From the NCBI GenBank assembly GCA_023846275.1, contig CM043875.1, forward strand, positions 1,299,569 through 1,363,568: 64,000 nucleotides of DNA. Direction: 5' to 3'. Origin of the DNA: Vanilla planifolia (lineage: Eukaryota > Streptophyta > Magnoliopsida > Asparagales > Orchidaceae). The notes below the pieces were generated by a model. It did no database searches and was not told where the DNA came from. It saw only the letters and a program-made list of their open reading frames with translations. Below are positions 48,651-60,000 of this stretch, in pieces; position 1 is the first letter of the stretch, and every line of letters starts with the position of its first letter. The translations under genes were made by a program, and so were the position numbers.

Positions 48651-50109
48651 TTTATACTTGCATACATGACACACACACATGTTTGGCACGCACATACACA
48701 TATTTCAATATGCGTATGTCACAACGCTCAACGCTGTTTTCATGAAAATAATAATGTCATATGAATTTATCTTGCTAATAACATGACCCATCATATATCT
48801 CTAAGTAAACATAGGAACCACATCCATATTATTAACTAATAGGCATCCATCATATGCACAATATATTAGTGCTAAAACATCTATTTGATTGTTAGATAGT
48901 TCATAATACATGTTATATTTCCATCTTATATTACATGTAATAGTGTTATTGTGTATATTAACCCACTAGATATTAGTAAATTTACTTTGATCAGATTGTT
49001 TATTAGTAATATAAAATCATCTAATCCTTCACGTATGACATTCTTTTCGCACAATTATATTGTAGGAAATTTCCAATATGGTCATTTGATGTACACTTTA
49101 ACACACCTTTTGATTGCTCTTTATATCTTATCAAATTGTCCATTCACTTCTATCAAACATTGAATGATTATCTAATGGATATCAAATTGGCCTTTTTGAT
49201 CCTTCAATTTGACCATTTTATGTTCACAAGACCAAATAACTAAAGATCATCTGATTGACTCTTAATATACAGTAAGCTACTTTATTGGATCATCTGATTA
49301 TCCCTTATAAGACCATTCGATACCTATCAATCAACTATCGAATCTTCTGATGAGTGTCTAATAAAAACTCTCTAAATTACTATTTTTATTGTATTATCTA
49401 GTTCCTTTTATTAGATCACGAACAGTCAAATAGATTATATACTTTCTCACATGTTATGAATCATTTTTTCTACGATTTCTTATAATCCTAATCTCTTCAT
49501 ATATTTGTATTATAAAACTTAGATTGTCTTAATTTGGGTCAAATTTTTGTATCATCAAATATAATATTACTCACCAATATAATGTTAATAAAACTTGCAA
49601 TCTCAAAGTTTGAATTTTACACTTTATAAAAAATTCAAAGGTACACACCTACTCTAGTTTTATAATATTTGGATTATCATAACGTTAATAATTATTAAAA
49701 TTAGTTTTTGGTTGACAAGAAACCACACAATCACAATCATTTTTATATATGTCATTTAATCACATTTGATTTTATTTCAACATTAAAGGTGTTCACATGT
49801 GATGTTTAAAGAACTCATCGTTGACATTGGAAAGTTAGATGTTGACGTTTGGGGAATTATTTAAATGATTTAATAAAATGAATTTCGTGGTTGTTGTAAG
49901 GAGCAAATTTTATATATAATTTATTATCAATTGGATTAATTTTGAAAAAAAATATAAAAAACTAATTTCCATATAAAGACAAGTGGGAACGGTTCATGGA
50001 AACCGCATGAATAAACTATTTTCCATATATCAATTATTTAATTTCTATCATTATTCAATTCCTTCTCAGATAATTTTTTATATGGAAAATATAATATTTG
50101 TTATTGCTT

Positions 50110-50575
50110 AATTGATAAGATTGTAATTTAAAATTTAAATTATAATGTTTATTAAAATATCCGGAGTGTTATATACCAAACAATTGTCATTTCTCTATGC
50201 ATTGGTTAAGGGAAATGAATGGTTGGGCCATAACACAAGGCCCATCAAATGATAAGATGTTAAAAAGCATATTTATTTTTTAATAAAATAAAAGAAAATT
50301 GAACTCAATACTTTAAAGTTAAATATTTAATTATAATATTTATTAAAATATCCAGTGTGTTATGAACCAAACAATTGTCATTTCTCCATTGGGGTTTTTG
50401 TTTCACGTGTGTTTTATGAAAGAGTTGATTGAGAGAAGTTGAAACGGTTGGCCCATATTATCAAACGTAGCCCAAAAAAGAGAAGGCCCATCAAATGCAC
50501 GACGTTGAAAAGGATAGTTATTAACTTTTAATAAAATAAAATAAAAAGCAAACTCATAATTTAAAGTAAAAATTA
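50110..50575. promoter_or_regulatory. Duplicated segment with site II (TGGGCY) motifs and G-box; likely CLPT1 promoter
   Basis: Two tandem copies of about 230 bases (about 50110-50340 and 50341-50575) share TTTATTAAAATATCC, ACCAAACAATTGTCATTTCTC, AAGGCCCATCAAATG and TTTTAATAAAATAAAA. TGGGCY motifs on either strand lie at 50224-50229, 50239-50244, 50450-50455, 50469-50474 and 50485-50490; a CACGTG G-box is at 50404-50409. Site II elements, recognised by TCP factors, are typical of promoters of housekeeping and organelle-protein genes, which fits CLPT1 downstream. A tRNA gene lies between this block and the coding start. Confidence 0.6.
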
Positions 50576-50579
50576 AATT

Positions 50580-50586
50580 GTTGAGA

Positions 50587-50619
<33 letters not shown>

Positions 50620-50659
50620 ACCTTAATCTGGCGCCTTAGACCAACTCGGCCATCTCAAC
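50580..50659 (-). tRNA. tRNA-Leu (anticodon AAG)
   Basis: The minus strand folds as an 80-base type II tRNA: acceptor arms GTTGAGA/TCTCAAC, A box TGGCCGAGTTGG, anticodon stem CCAGA/TCTGG around loop TTAAGGT (anticodon AAG), a short variable arm, and B box GGTTCAAATCC. No intron and no encoded CCA are present. It decodes CUU leucine codons (and CUC by wobble after A34 to inosine). Its 5' end lies 106 bases from the CLPT1 start codon, so the two genes are divergent. No clear T run follows within the first bases past 50580 on the minus strand (the flank reads CAATTTAATTTTTAC), though a TTTTT lies a dozen bases downstream and may act as terminator. Confidence 0.97.
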
Positions 50660-50765
50660 ACATGACATAATGTCGATACAAAATTATATGCAATTACAAT
50701 TGTTTAATCCACCAGGTGGGTACTACAACGGAATCCGGAGCAGCGGCAGCAGCGACGGGTTGGAG

Positions 50766-51010
50766 ATGGCTGCTAGAGTTCTCACGCTGCTCCCTACGCA
50801 GGTCTCGCTTTTCGCTTCGGGATCGAAGAAAGTCGCGAGCTCATCCTCGTCATCCACGACGCTCTCCTTCGAGTTGGTCGACCGCCGGCGGGTTACGCTT
50901 TCTTCTTCTTTCCTCGGAGAGCACATATCGCTGCACTTCTGTCCATTGGGTTTATCACGAAGGCGACGATTTTTTCTCTCAGCTATGGTTTTTTCTATGT
51001 TTTCCACGGT
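50766..51010 (+). CDS. CLPT1: CLPT1 coding exon 1 (transit peptide)
   Basis: This exon starts MAARVLTLLPTQ and ends FSMFSTV with two bases of the last codon. The donor GTAATA is the only phase-compatible GT found before the stop at 51012. Confidence 0.75.
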
Positions 51011-54000
51011 GTAATACTTCCATTTCCGTTTTCGACTTCCCAAAATTCCCGCTTTTGTGTTTTCTGGCTAACCATGTCGTATCTCTCGATGTAGAGATCC
51101 AGATAGATTTGCTAACGAGAAGACACCCAAGTAGGTGTTCTTGATTCTTAGGGAAATGAGGAAACCTTGTGGTGCTACTTGTTAATTTTTGCTGTGGATT
51201 TCGTTGTTGGCAGTTGGTCGGCGAGAGCGATAAAGTCCTTTGCCATGGCGGAGGTGGAAGCTAAGAAGCTCAAATATCCGAATACCGGGACCGAATGTCT
51301 TCTTATGGGCATTCTGGTTGAAGGTTGGTGGATCTTGTTTTTTCTTTTCCCAAAGATAAGTGGTACAGGCTCCTTTTGCGATTAATTTAATTTTTTTTTC
51401 AAAGATGAAGTTCAATTTTTCTTTAGATGGCAGTAAAAGTTTAGACCTTCCTGATTTGTTGAGTTATTCCAGATTTTTTTTTTTTTTTGGTTTTCTGTGA
51501 GTAGATTATAGAAGTTTAGACCTTCCTGATTTGTTGTTATGCTACTCCTTTCTTTCAATCCTATGCATATGTCACAATGTGTTCATTTGTGCATGCTTCT
51601 TAAGTTATTAAGCTTTTTGTTTGTCCAAGTTATTGTTAGAAACGTTGCTCCCTGATGGAATGGTTAATTGAAACAGAACCATCTGTTCTCTTTTTCATTT
51701 TTTGAAGATATTCCTACATAATAATCATCATCATTGTTAGCCTTACACAAGTTGATGTTTAGATTTGTGAATTGTTACCAAAGAAGATGGACCTAGGAGC
51801 AATTATTTTTTTTTTCTTTATTGTGGTCTATACTTAAAAGGAAGTTGTTATTTAAATGATCTATTTGCAATGTAGTGGCTATGCCAATGCATCAAATCCG
51901 ACTAAGGTCTGCCCTCTAGACTCTTAACAAATATGTTGCTTTTTAAAAGTAGATTGCAACATAGACAGTATGCTTTTCAATAACTAGAATAAAGGGCACT
52001 AAAAGTTTTTGTTTGATTAAAGACAATTGTAATGAATTCTCTTCAATCTAATTTTATGTCATCTACTTTTCTCATACTAGGAATTTAGGACTCTAAAATT
52101 TTTTAAAACAGTTCTTGAAACTTTAAGTTTTGAGTTAGTTTTCTAAAACTAATGTTTAGCCAATATTCTCTATATGGAATTTTGATAGACGACTGTGTGA
52201 AATCGAATCAAATAAAAGGAACAGCTTAAGATGAAAGTAGATGTACTTGAAATGAACTTGCATGGTAAGGGGACAGATTTTCTTGCTTAGCCTCATTAGA
52301 GGTTTTGTTTTCATGAATATTTTTTCTTGATGAAGAGTCTTGATGACACAACATTCACTTAATAGTCTTTTCATCTGATAACTGGATTCGGTTCATCATT
52401 CTTCATTTGATGCTTTAGGTCTTCATTTTTGCAGATTCAAGGAGTGTTAAATAGTTTCATTTTTTGCTTCTACTTTGTAATACTTATTTGATATGGGCAT
52501 TTGACACATTTACACTTGTAAATTTGAAATTTAGTAGCTTGTGGTAATCAACTACAAATGTGGGTAGTTCTTGTCTATATAGGTAGGTATTTGACTTAAA
52601 CTAAATCCATTCTTTTTTGCATAAATGCCTTTCTTCCTTTTGCTCTATTTATCTATTTTTTTTTGTTACATTTTGCCTATTGGATAAGAAGAGGATCTAT
52701 CTTAATAGCTTTGATCGCTAAATGGACAAGAAGTTATCGAAGGTATTTTGCTTCTATTGATGCTGAGGGAGCCATTGAAGGCTAATTTACTAATGTAAAC
52801 TTTGTGGGGTGATCAAGAAAGTCTTGTTGGCGAGAATTTTCCCAATCCAAGGTGTCTTTAGTGTAGAAATGTGGTGGCCTATTAAGTAGATTTGTCTTGC
52901 CACAAGGGGAAGGGACCAACAATGGTGGTAGGTGACGGAGAATCCCCATCATACCGAGGAGTTAGGAAGGAACCATGGTAGATTTGTCCTTGGAGTCAAT
53001 GTCTGAATTTGTGATAGACACTTTTGAAGTCGAAGTGCCCATTATTGGCATGGAACTTTATCTTTTCTCAAGAAAATGACTTTGGTGTCTGTGAGTGCTA
53101 GTTAAGTACTATTTTTTATGATAAAAGAAGCTTACAATTAGATTGGTTACCTTGCTGATATGTTGCACTATATTGTTATTCTTGTCTCGAGGATTAGCAA
53201 ATTTTTGAAGTTTATGGTTAAGGACTTGTGGTACTAGATGACATTGATGCTTGTGGCAGTTACTGCAAAAATAATGCATACTACTTCGAAGAGAACTTTA
53301 TAAGTCTATGGATGATGGTCGAGATTGTCATGGTTGAACATTAGAGGATTGCCACACTAATCTTGGAGAATGATGTCTTAAGGGATTGATTTAGGAGGTA
53401 TAGGATTGGTTGTACTAGATGATGGTCGAGGTTGACGTGGTTGAATATTAGAGGATTGCCACACTACGCTTGGAGAATGATGTCTTAAGGGATGGATTTA
53501 GGAGGTACAGGATTGGTTATTCTAGATATAGATTGAAGAACCCTTTGTCAAAAGCATCTTGGAGGATTCGAGGCTATGGGAAAGAATTTTCAAGAGGATA
53601 TTCGCACCATCTCTTGAGAGGTAGTGCAAGGTATTCACCAAGACTCGAGATTAAAGGTCTTTCCTAGTTAAATGCCATCGAAGATGATGAATTTTAGAGT
53701 CTTGACCTAGCTATTGGCCTTGCTTAATCATCAGTGCATTTTTTTTAGCATTTGACAAGATTTAGGATAGGGCTTACAGGTGCAAAAAAGGTTGAGCATA
53801 GCAATATAAGGTGAACCTGAAGCATACCAGTTGGTCTAAATCTTGATTGTGTGTGTGTGTGTGTCTATAAGCTATTGATACATGGTGTCTAGGAATGGTC
53901 ATTTCTTTTGCCTTTTGTTTTCTTGGCAATATAATACCTTGTTTGCATGCTTTCTCATGGTTAGTCATCTTTGAGAACTTGTTAGTTGTGAACCAAAAAG

Positions 54001-57000
54001 ATAGGCAATTCATTCCTTTGACAGGTGTGGATGTTAGAAGATTCACTGATAAATGAATGTTGCATGGGATCGTTGCACCTTGGAGGACTAGCATCAATGA
54101 TATGTGAATTGAGAGATTGACTCTAAGGGATGCAAATATTTCTTAAGGGCAGTACTCTTGCATGTCTCAATGATAGGTCCTTTGAATTCTGCTGTTTTTT
54201 TAACAAAATTTACAGTCCTCTTTTTGATTTAAGCAGGCTCACCTAGTGCATTGTTTTCATTTGAGTATATGCTGATTGGAATAGCTAAACGATAATAACA
54301 TGTTAGGTCAAATTTCATTAATAAATTAGACTTGCTCAAGTTATTTCCACCCTCATATATGATATTTTCTTGACTTTTGTATGTGGTTTGGTCTAAATAC
54401 CTTGTTTACATACTAATCTTAACTTCAAGATGCTATGTTGTCATTTCATATATGTGTCATACTGACTGTAAGGTATCTAATTTTGTACAGATTTAAGTGC
54501 TTGTTAGATAACCCACATAGTACTTATAATACTACATGTTACATCCCTTTGAATGGGATAATGTCCAAGAGCCTTTATTGCTATACTAATGGTGATTCTA
54601 CCAGTAGCCTTTGACTTGAATGGCTAATTTATCTTCCTGTTTTTTCTTGACATAAGTGCCTTTTTTGTCTATTTTTTGGTGCAACTTTCTACATAATTGA
54701 ATTTTTTCTTCTGGAATTTTATGTATGACATAAAAGGCATACTCACATTGTATCATTCTTATGGATTTTCTAATTTAATATAGAAGTGCTTGTTGGAAGT
54801 TGACAATTTCACTTCATTCAGGAACCAGTCAAGCAGCAAAGTTTTTGCGCCAAAATGGATTAACATTGATCAAGGTAAGGGAATATACTGTAGAGTTACT
54901 TGGCAAGAATGATATGCACTACAGTAGCCCAATGCACCCTCCCTTGACTGAACCAGCTCAGAGGGCACTAGATTGTGCTATTGATGAGAAGAATAAATCA
55001 GGTAAATTAGAAATAATGATATCTTGACAATTCCTGACATGAAGCTTCCTTCATTTGTTAGCCATATAAGATTTGCTCATAGATTTTTTTCGTCAGATTT
55101 GATTTTTCTATAATAAGAGAGTATTTTTTATATGGTGCATATCTAGGATCATTTAATCTTTAAGCAATGTTAATGGCTTGTGTCAGGCAAACATTCAGAG
55201 TTTAAGTTTTTGTATTAGTTGTTGCTTTTGGAATCTTCCTGATGTAATTGCTTCCAAAGAATTTGTTAATGATCAATAATTACTACTTGATCCAACCCAA
55301 AATGAGGTTGAGCAAAGTGGCACAATGAAAACAAGTAGGATTAATAGGAACAGTGACAACATGTGGGAAGATATATGCGAAACTTTAATTCTTTTACTTA
55401 GAGAAAGACGTAAGACAATTTATCACATAATAGACCTTTAATGATTTGTCTATGAGTAAGTCTTATTACAAGATCTTAATATGATCTCCTTTTAGAACTA
55501 TTAGTAATGGTAAGCATAGTATGGATGGAAAAAATATAGAGAGAAAGTGATCGAGAGCCAAAAAAGTCAAGCTGAAGGAAACCGATTTGCTTTCCTTATG
55601 TTTTTTTCCTCCATAGGAAATCTAGTCACATAAGCAATAAAAGATAGTATTATACCCATTTTTCATGCACATGCATATTTTCTGCGCACATGTAGGGTTG
55701 TGTTGGCATGCATGCACACGCTATACTTGCACATGTGCTCATTATTCGAATGTGCATGCACGTGTGCTTTACGTGTTGCTGTGTATGCACATTGCATGGG
55801 CTCATGATTTGCATGCCTTCTGTGTTGACATGCATATGTGGTGTTTTGCGTGAGCCTTTTTGCTTCCTTGATGCCACTTGCTCACGCATGCAAGTGACGA
55901 TCCATGTTTGTCCCATTTTTGCTCATGCACTTGGTACTTTTGTGTGTGCTTATTTCTTTTTGGTGCGTACTTTGTGTGCTCGCGTATGCTTGCATGTGGC
56001 TACTCCATGCAATCCTTTTTCGTGCATGTCCATGCACGTGGAAAACCCGACTTGTTTGTTGCATGTGTTTTATGTGAGATTTGCATGCTTGATCCTTTGC
56101 ATGTGGCTTTTTTCTTTTCAAATTCTTTAATTAAAAATCATTTTCTTTCTCAAGTTCTACTCAAAGTTGAATTACTTAGTAACTTTTGAATGTACAACAG
56201 ATCCTTGATCACAGATATCTTGTTTTGGTGATTCAAGTCCTATCAAATCCTTTTTGAATACAACCACCTTCTTTGCGGGCTCTTTAAACAATGTAGGATA
56301 GGCTTCTATTATTTTTTGGAGTGTTCTTAAGAGGATATGATTTCATCAGTACCAAGTATTGGTTTCTTAGGGTTAATTAATAGCAACACATAGATTTGAC
56401 ATGCATTCACTAATCTATTTACTTGGTAAATACTAGCAGTGTCTATTGTTGTCACTCTTTTATCATGTATTAAAGTAAATTTATGTCCATCCTTAAATTT
56501 TTCTAATCTCTCACTTTTTTCATGTCTTGTTAGGTAGAATATTTCTTGCAAGAATATTCTTGAAGTTGCTACAATTACACCTATGTCCCATTACCGAGTG
56601 TAGATGGGTATGTGTGTTTAAGGCTTGCACATATGATCTTATCTTAATTTGAATACATATTATATGGAGAAATAGGTCTTCAATTGATGAACCTAATAAT
56701 CTTATTTATTAGTATTGATCTCTTTATCGTCGGGTAATAGTTTAACTTTAGCTTATACATTGGAAGGTCTTCGTCGATAATCTGTGAGGTGCATGATGTC
56801 GAGGTTGTTGTTTCTAACATGAGGAACCCTAGGTCTTCAATAATATTCATGATGTCTGGTAATAGTTTAAGGTCTTAGTATTTAACTTTAGCTTATGCTA
56901 TTGTCATTGTTCATATTCCCTTTCACATGGTTAGGAATCTTATATTAATATTGTGCTACAATTTCCAATGGATGCTACTTTTCAATCTCTTCATCAATGA

Positions 57001-60000
57001 TTGGAATTGCTTGGTAAGTGATATGAAGGGGGCTTCCCATGTAGTTGTCATTTCTGCAATTTGGTCCTTGAATCCTTCTCCTTCATCATTGTTGTGACCC
57101 CTACTTCACAAACATCGATATAAAGTTTTACTTTTCTTAATTGTAAGATATGATTAGATGTGGCATGCAAATTCTCTACAAATGTTGAGAAATAAGCTCC
57201 AATGCCAACAGTGGATCCATGTTTGTGCCTCGAGCCTCGATGCGGAATTCATGAGCGAAATCACTTTTTGCATATTTTGGAAGAGTGTGAGTTGTAGTAG
57301 CCCCTTGCAAGTCCAACATTTTTAGCAAAGTAACTTCTTTGTTTGTTTAGATTCCTCCAATGTGAATTTCTACATTTAGGAAGCACTTATGAAGAAAATA
57401 GAAAGGAGGAAATAAAGAAAGAAAAAGAATATGTTAGAAATTGAATTTTGCTGAGTTGATTTTAAGAAACAAAATGAATAAAAGTAGATAAGTTGGTTGC
57501 ATGATATTTACTCATAGCTTCAAAGTTTTAGGTGACTTACATCTTCCTTTGAACTTTTCAACTCAATTCAGGAGTTATCATACCAAGATATAGCTTTTAA
57601 ACTTTGAGGGGTAAGATTTAAACTTAGGGCTATGTTTGAATTTTCATAATGTTAATTGAATTGGGATTAGTATAACTCAATATAGATTTAAGGGAATATT
57701 ACATAATCTTTGAACTTTTCAACTCAAATTAGGAGTTATCATACCAAGAGATAGCTTTTAAACTTTAGGAATTTGATTTAACCTTAAGGCCATGTTTGGA
57801 TTTTGATAGTGTTGATTGAATTTGGATTAGTATAACTCGATAGGGGTTTTTGGTAAATTGCATGTAGTTGTTATCCTTGATTTAGAATTGTTTAACCCAA
57901 TTCTGTGTTTGGTTGTTAATTCATTACATACAAACCCTAGTATCCTCTTATAATCGCCCTTGACCCCTTATGCAGCCAATGCCTGCGGACTGATTCAATG
58001 TCACCAATTTCATTTACTTCCTTCAACAAGGTTGTGATGGAGAGATTTTTGTCGGAGGAGAGAGCTTTGTGATGGAGAGACGTTTGTGCCGAGGAGAGAT
58101 CTCTCTTTAGAATAGAACTTGTCTGAGGGGAGAGTTTATCTTGTGGACAAACTCTATTATCCATAGGTGTGGTTGGTTCGAGCTGGATTAAGGAGAGGAG
58201 GGTGTGTTAGTGGACTGGTTAGCAAAAATAGATGATTTTGTCTAAGTTAACCATGGTAACCCATGCCATACAAATAACCTCTTATAAAGTAAGAATGTCA
58301 TTGGACTAGAACAAATTCTACTTTCACTTTCAAGATTTGAAAAGAAGATTCACAAAAGCTTTTGTAATTTTTTCTAGAACCATTTCTAGCTGACTTGATC
58401 GGGTGCTCTGATTGAAAAATTGGATTATCCAATTAGTTTTAAAAGCTTTTGGAACCCCGCTATCACCATCGCTCTACTTAATGAATCTGAATGGTCCAAT
58501 TGCATTGATCAGTCGATCTAAGTAACTTTTCTTCGTTTTGGCATTAGGTGATGCCCTTTGAACAAAACCCTGTGATAAGACTGTTTAAATGATTCTATAA
58601 ATATGCTCATCATTACCTCCATCTAATTTCTCATTTTGAAGATCCTTTCATTGTTGGTTGAATTGTCTGATCTTTGCAATAGGATATTTTGATCAGTTGT
58701 TCAAGAATGAAAGTGGGTTTTTTTGTAGCTTTTAAGAATCCTGTCGAACATTTACAGGTTGATTTTCATTGAGAATCATAGCAAATGAAAAAGTTAGATA
58801 TCACAATCCCATGAGAAAGACTATTTGTATTCTTCAAGTTTTTTTTTTTGTTGAAAATCTAATTTGATCTTCATTAAAGCCAAATCTTGTTCAAAGTTAT
58901 GCACCAACACCAACTGAATTTAGCAAACTGTTTTTGGCTAAAATGTTTTCACCATAAAGGTCGCAATAAGAAAAATATCAACCTTTTCTACCTTGTTTGC
59001 AAAAAAAAAAAATGCTATTGGCTTTGTCAGCAAACTCGAAAACCTTCATCTTGCACCTTCGTGGGTAGTTGCAGTTCCTATTCTTGAACTGGAGATTTTT
59101 CTTCATACTTCTTTTATGTAAGACTGCCACTTGCCATCGGATATGTAGCATTTATGTATTTCACTAAACAAATCGAGAATGAAAGGCAACAACAAAAGGC
59201 TGCTGTTTTTTGATGAAGGGAAAAAAAATGCAACCGACCTTAACTATGAAACCTCAAAAACTGTAATGGAGATTCCCAAGCATTCCTCCCATGCCTGTCC
59301 TGGGCAAGACCTGTTCTAGAATTAAAAGAAATAAGTTTGGTGGGGAATGATTTAAAGGGAAATGAAATGATGGATTATTTAGGTATATTAATATGTTAAT
59401 ACCTTCTTCCATATGTTTAAGCATTCTAGATATGAAAGAGCCTTTTGTTTTGATAGGTTATGTTGGTGGAACAATAAAACATAATTGTGACAATCAATAT
59501 GGATCTATTTGCGAATTTTTTAGATATAAATTTATAATTTATTTGAATTTTTTTATTGCTTTGATTTTATGTTTGTTGTTATAACACGATGTTGGAATTT
59601 CATTAATTCTTTTATTATTAACTAAACATGCAGTCAAATTGATTAGTGCACCCTCGAACTTTTTTCAAGAAATAAATCCTTTGTGTGAAGATATGATTTT
59701 ATTCAAGAGCTAAGTCTTATAGTCATGTTCTTTAGGATTGAGTTATGGGAGTTAATTTTGTGTGTATTAGTGTTGTTAGTTGTATCTATGATGTTGTAAA
59801 ATATGTGCCAAGAGATTCTCAAAAGGAGCATACCAAATTTACAAAGAAGCTCGGTTGTGGAAACAAGAAGAACAAGATCAAGGTTAAAGAGAACAAATTT
59901 TATCATACATTTGTTTAATTGCAATCCATATGATTGAGTGAGATATTAATTAGTATGACTAATGTTAAAATCTATTATTAATACTAGGAAAATAGATTTA

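Larger units (their letters stand above)
47509..50105. other. Intergenic DNA with two degenerate tandem arrays
   Basis: No gene is recognised. A roughly 35-base degenerate array lies at 47,951-48,190 and a roughly 36-base array at 48,501-48,650. The section 49,150-49,450 has repeated GATCATCTGATT-like words and may be part of a decayed LTR. Confidence 0.5.
51324..54821 (+). other. CLPT1 intron 3 (3.5 kb)
   Basis: The intron contains a GC-richer decayed block at about 52,680-53,650 of unknown origin, a 107-base tandem duplication inside it (53311-53525) and a GT microsatellite (53849-53863). No gene is recognised. Confidence 0.8.

Noticed and set aside
50716-51144. 142-codon frame overlapping CLPT1 exons 1 and 2
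   Set aside because: It is out of frame with the CLPT1 motifs and reads through a splice donor and intron.
55708-56130. 140-codon frame rich in Cys, His and Met, with antisense frames
   Set aside because: Self-complementary CATG/TGCA low-complexity DNA opens frames on both strands; no protein family is visible.
57937-58164. 75-codon minus-strand frame in CLPT1 intron 4
   Set aside because: It arises from repeated GGAGAGA-type words and has no family resemblance.
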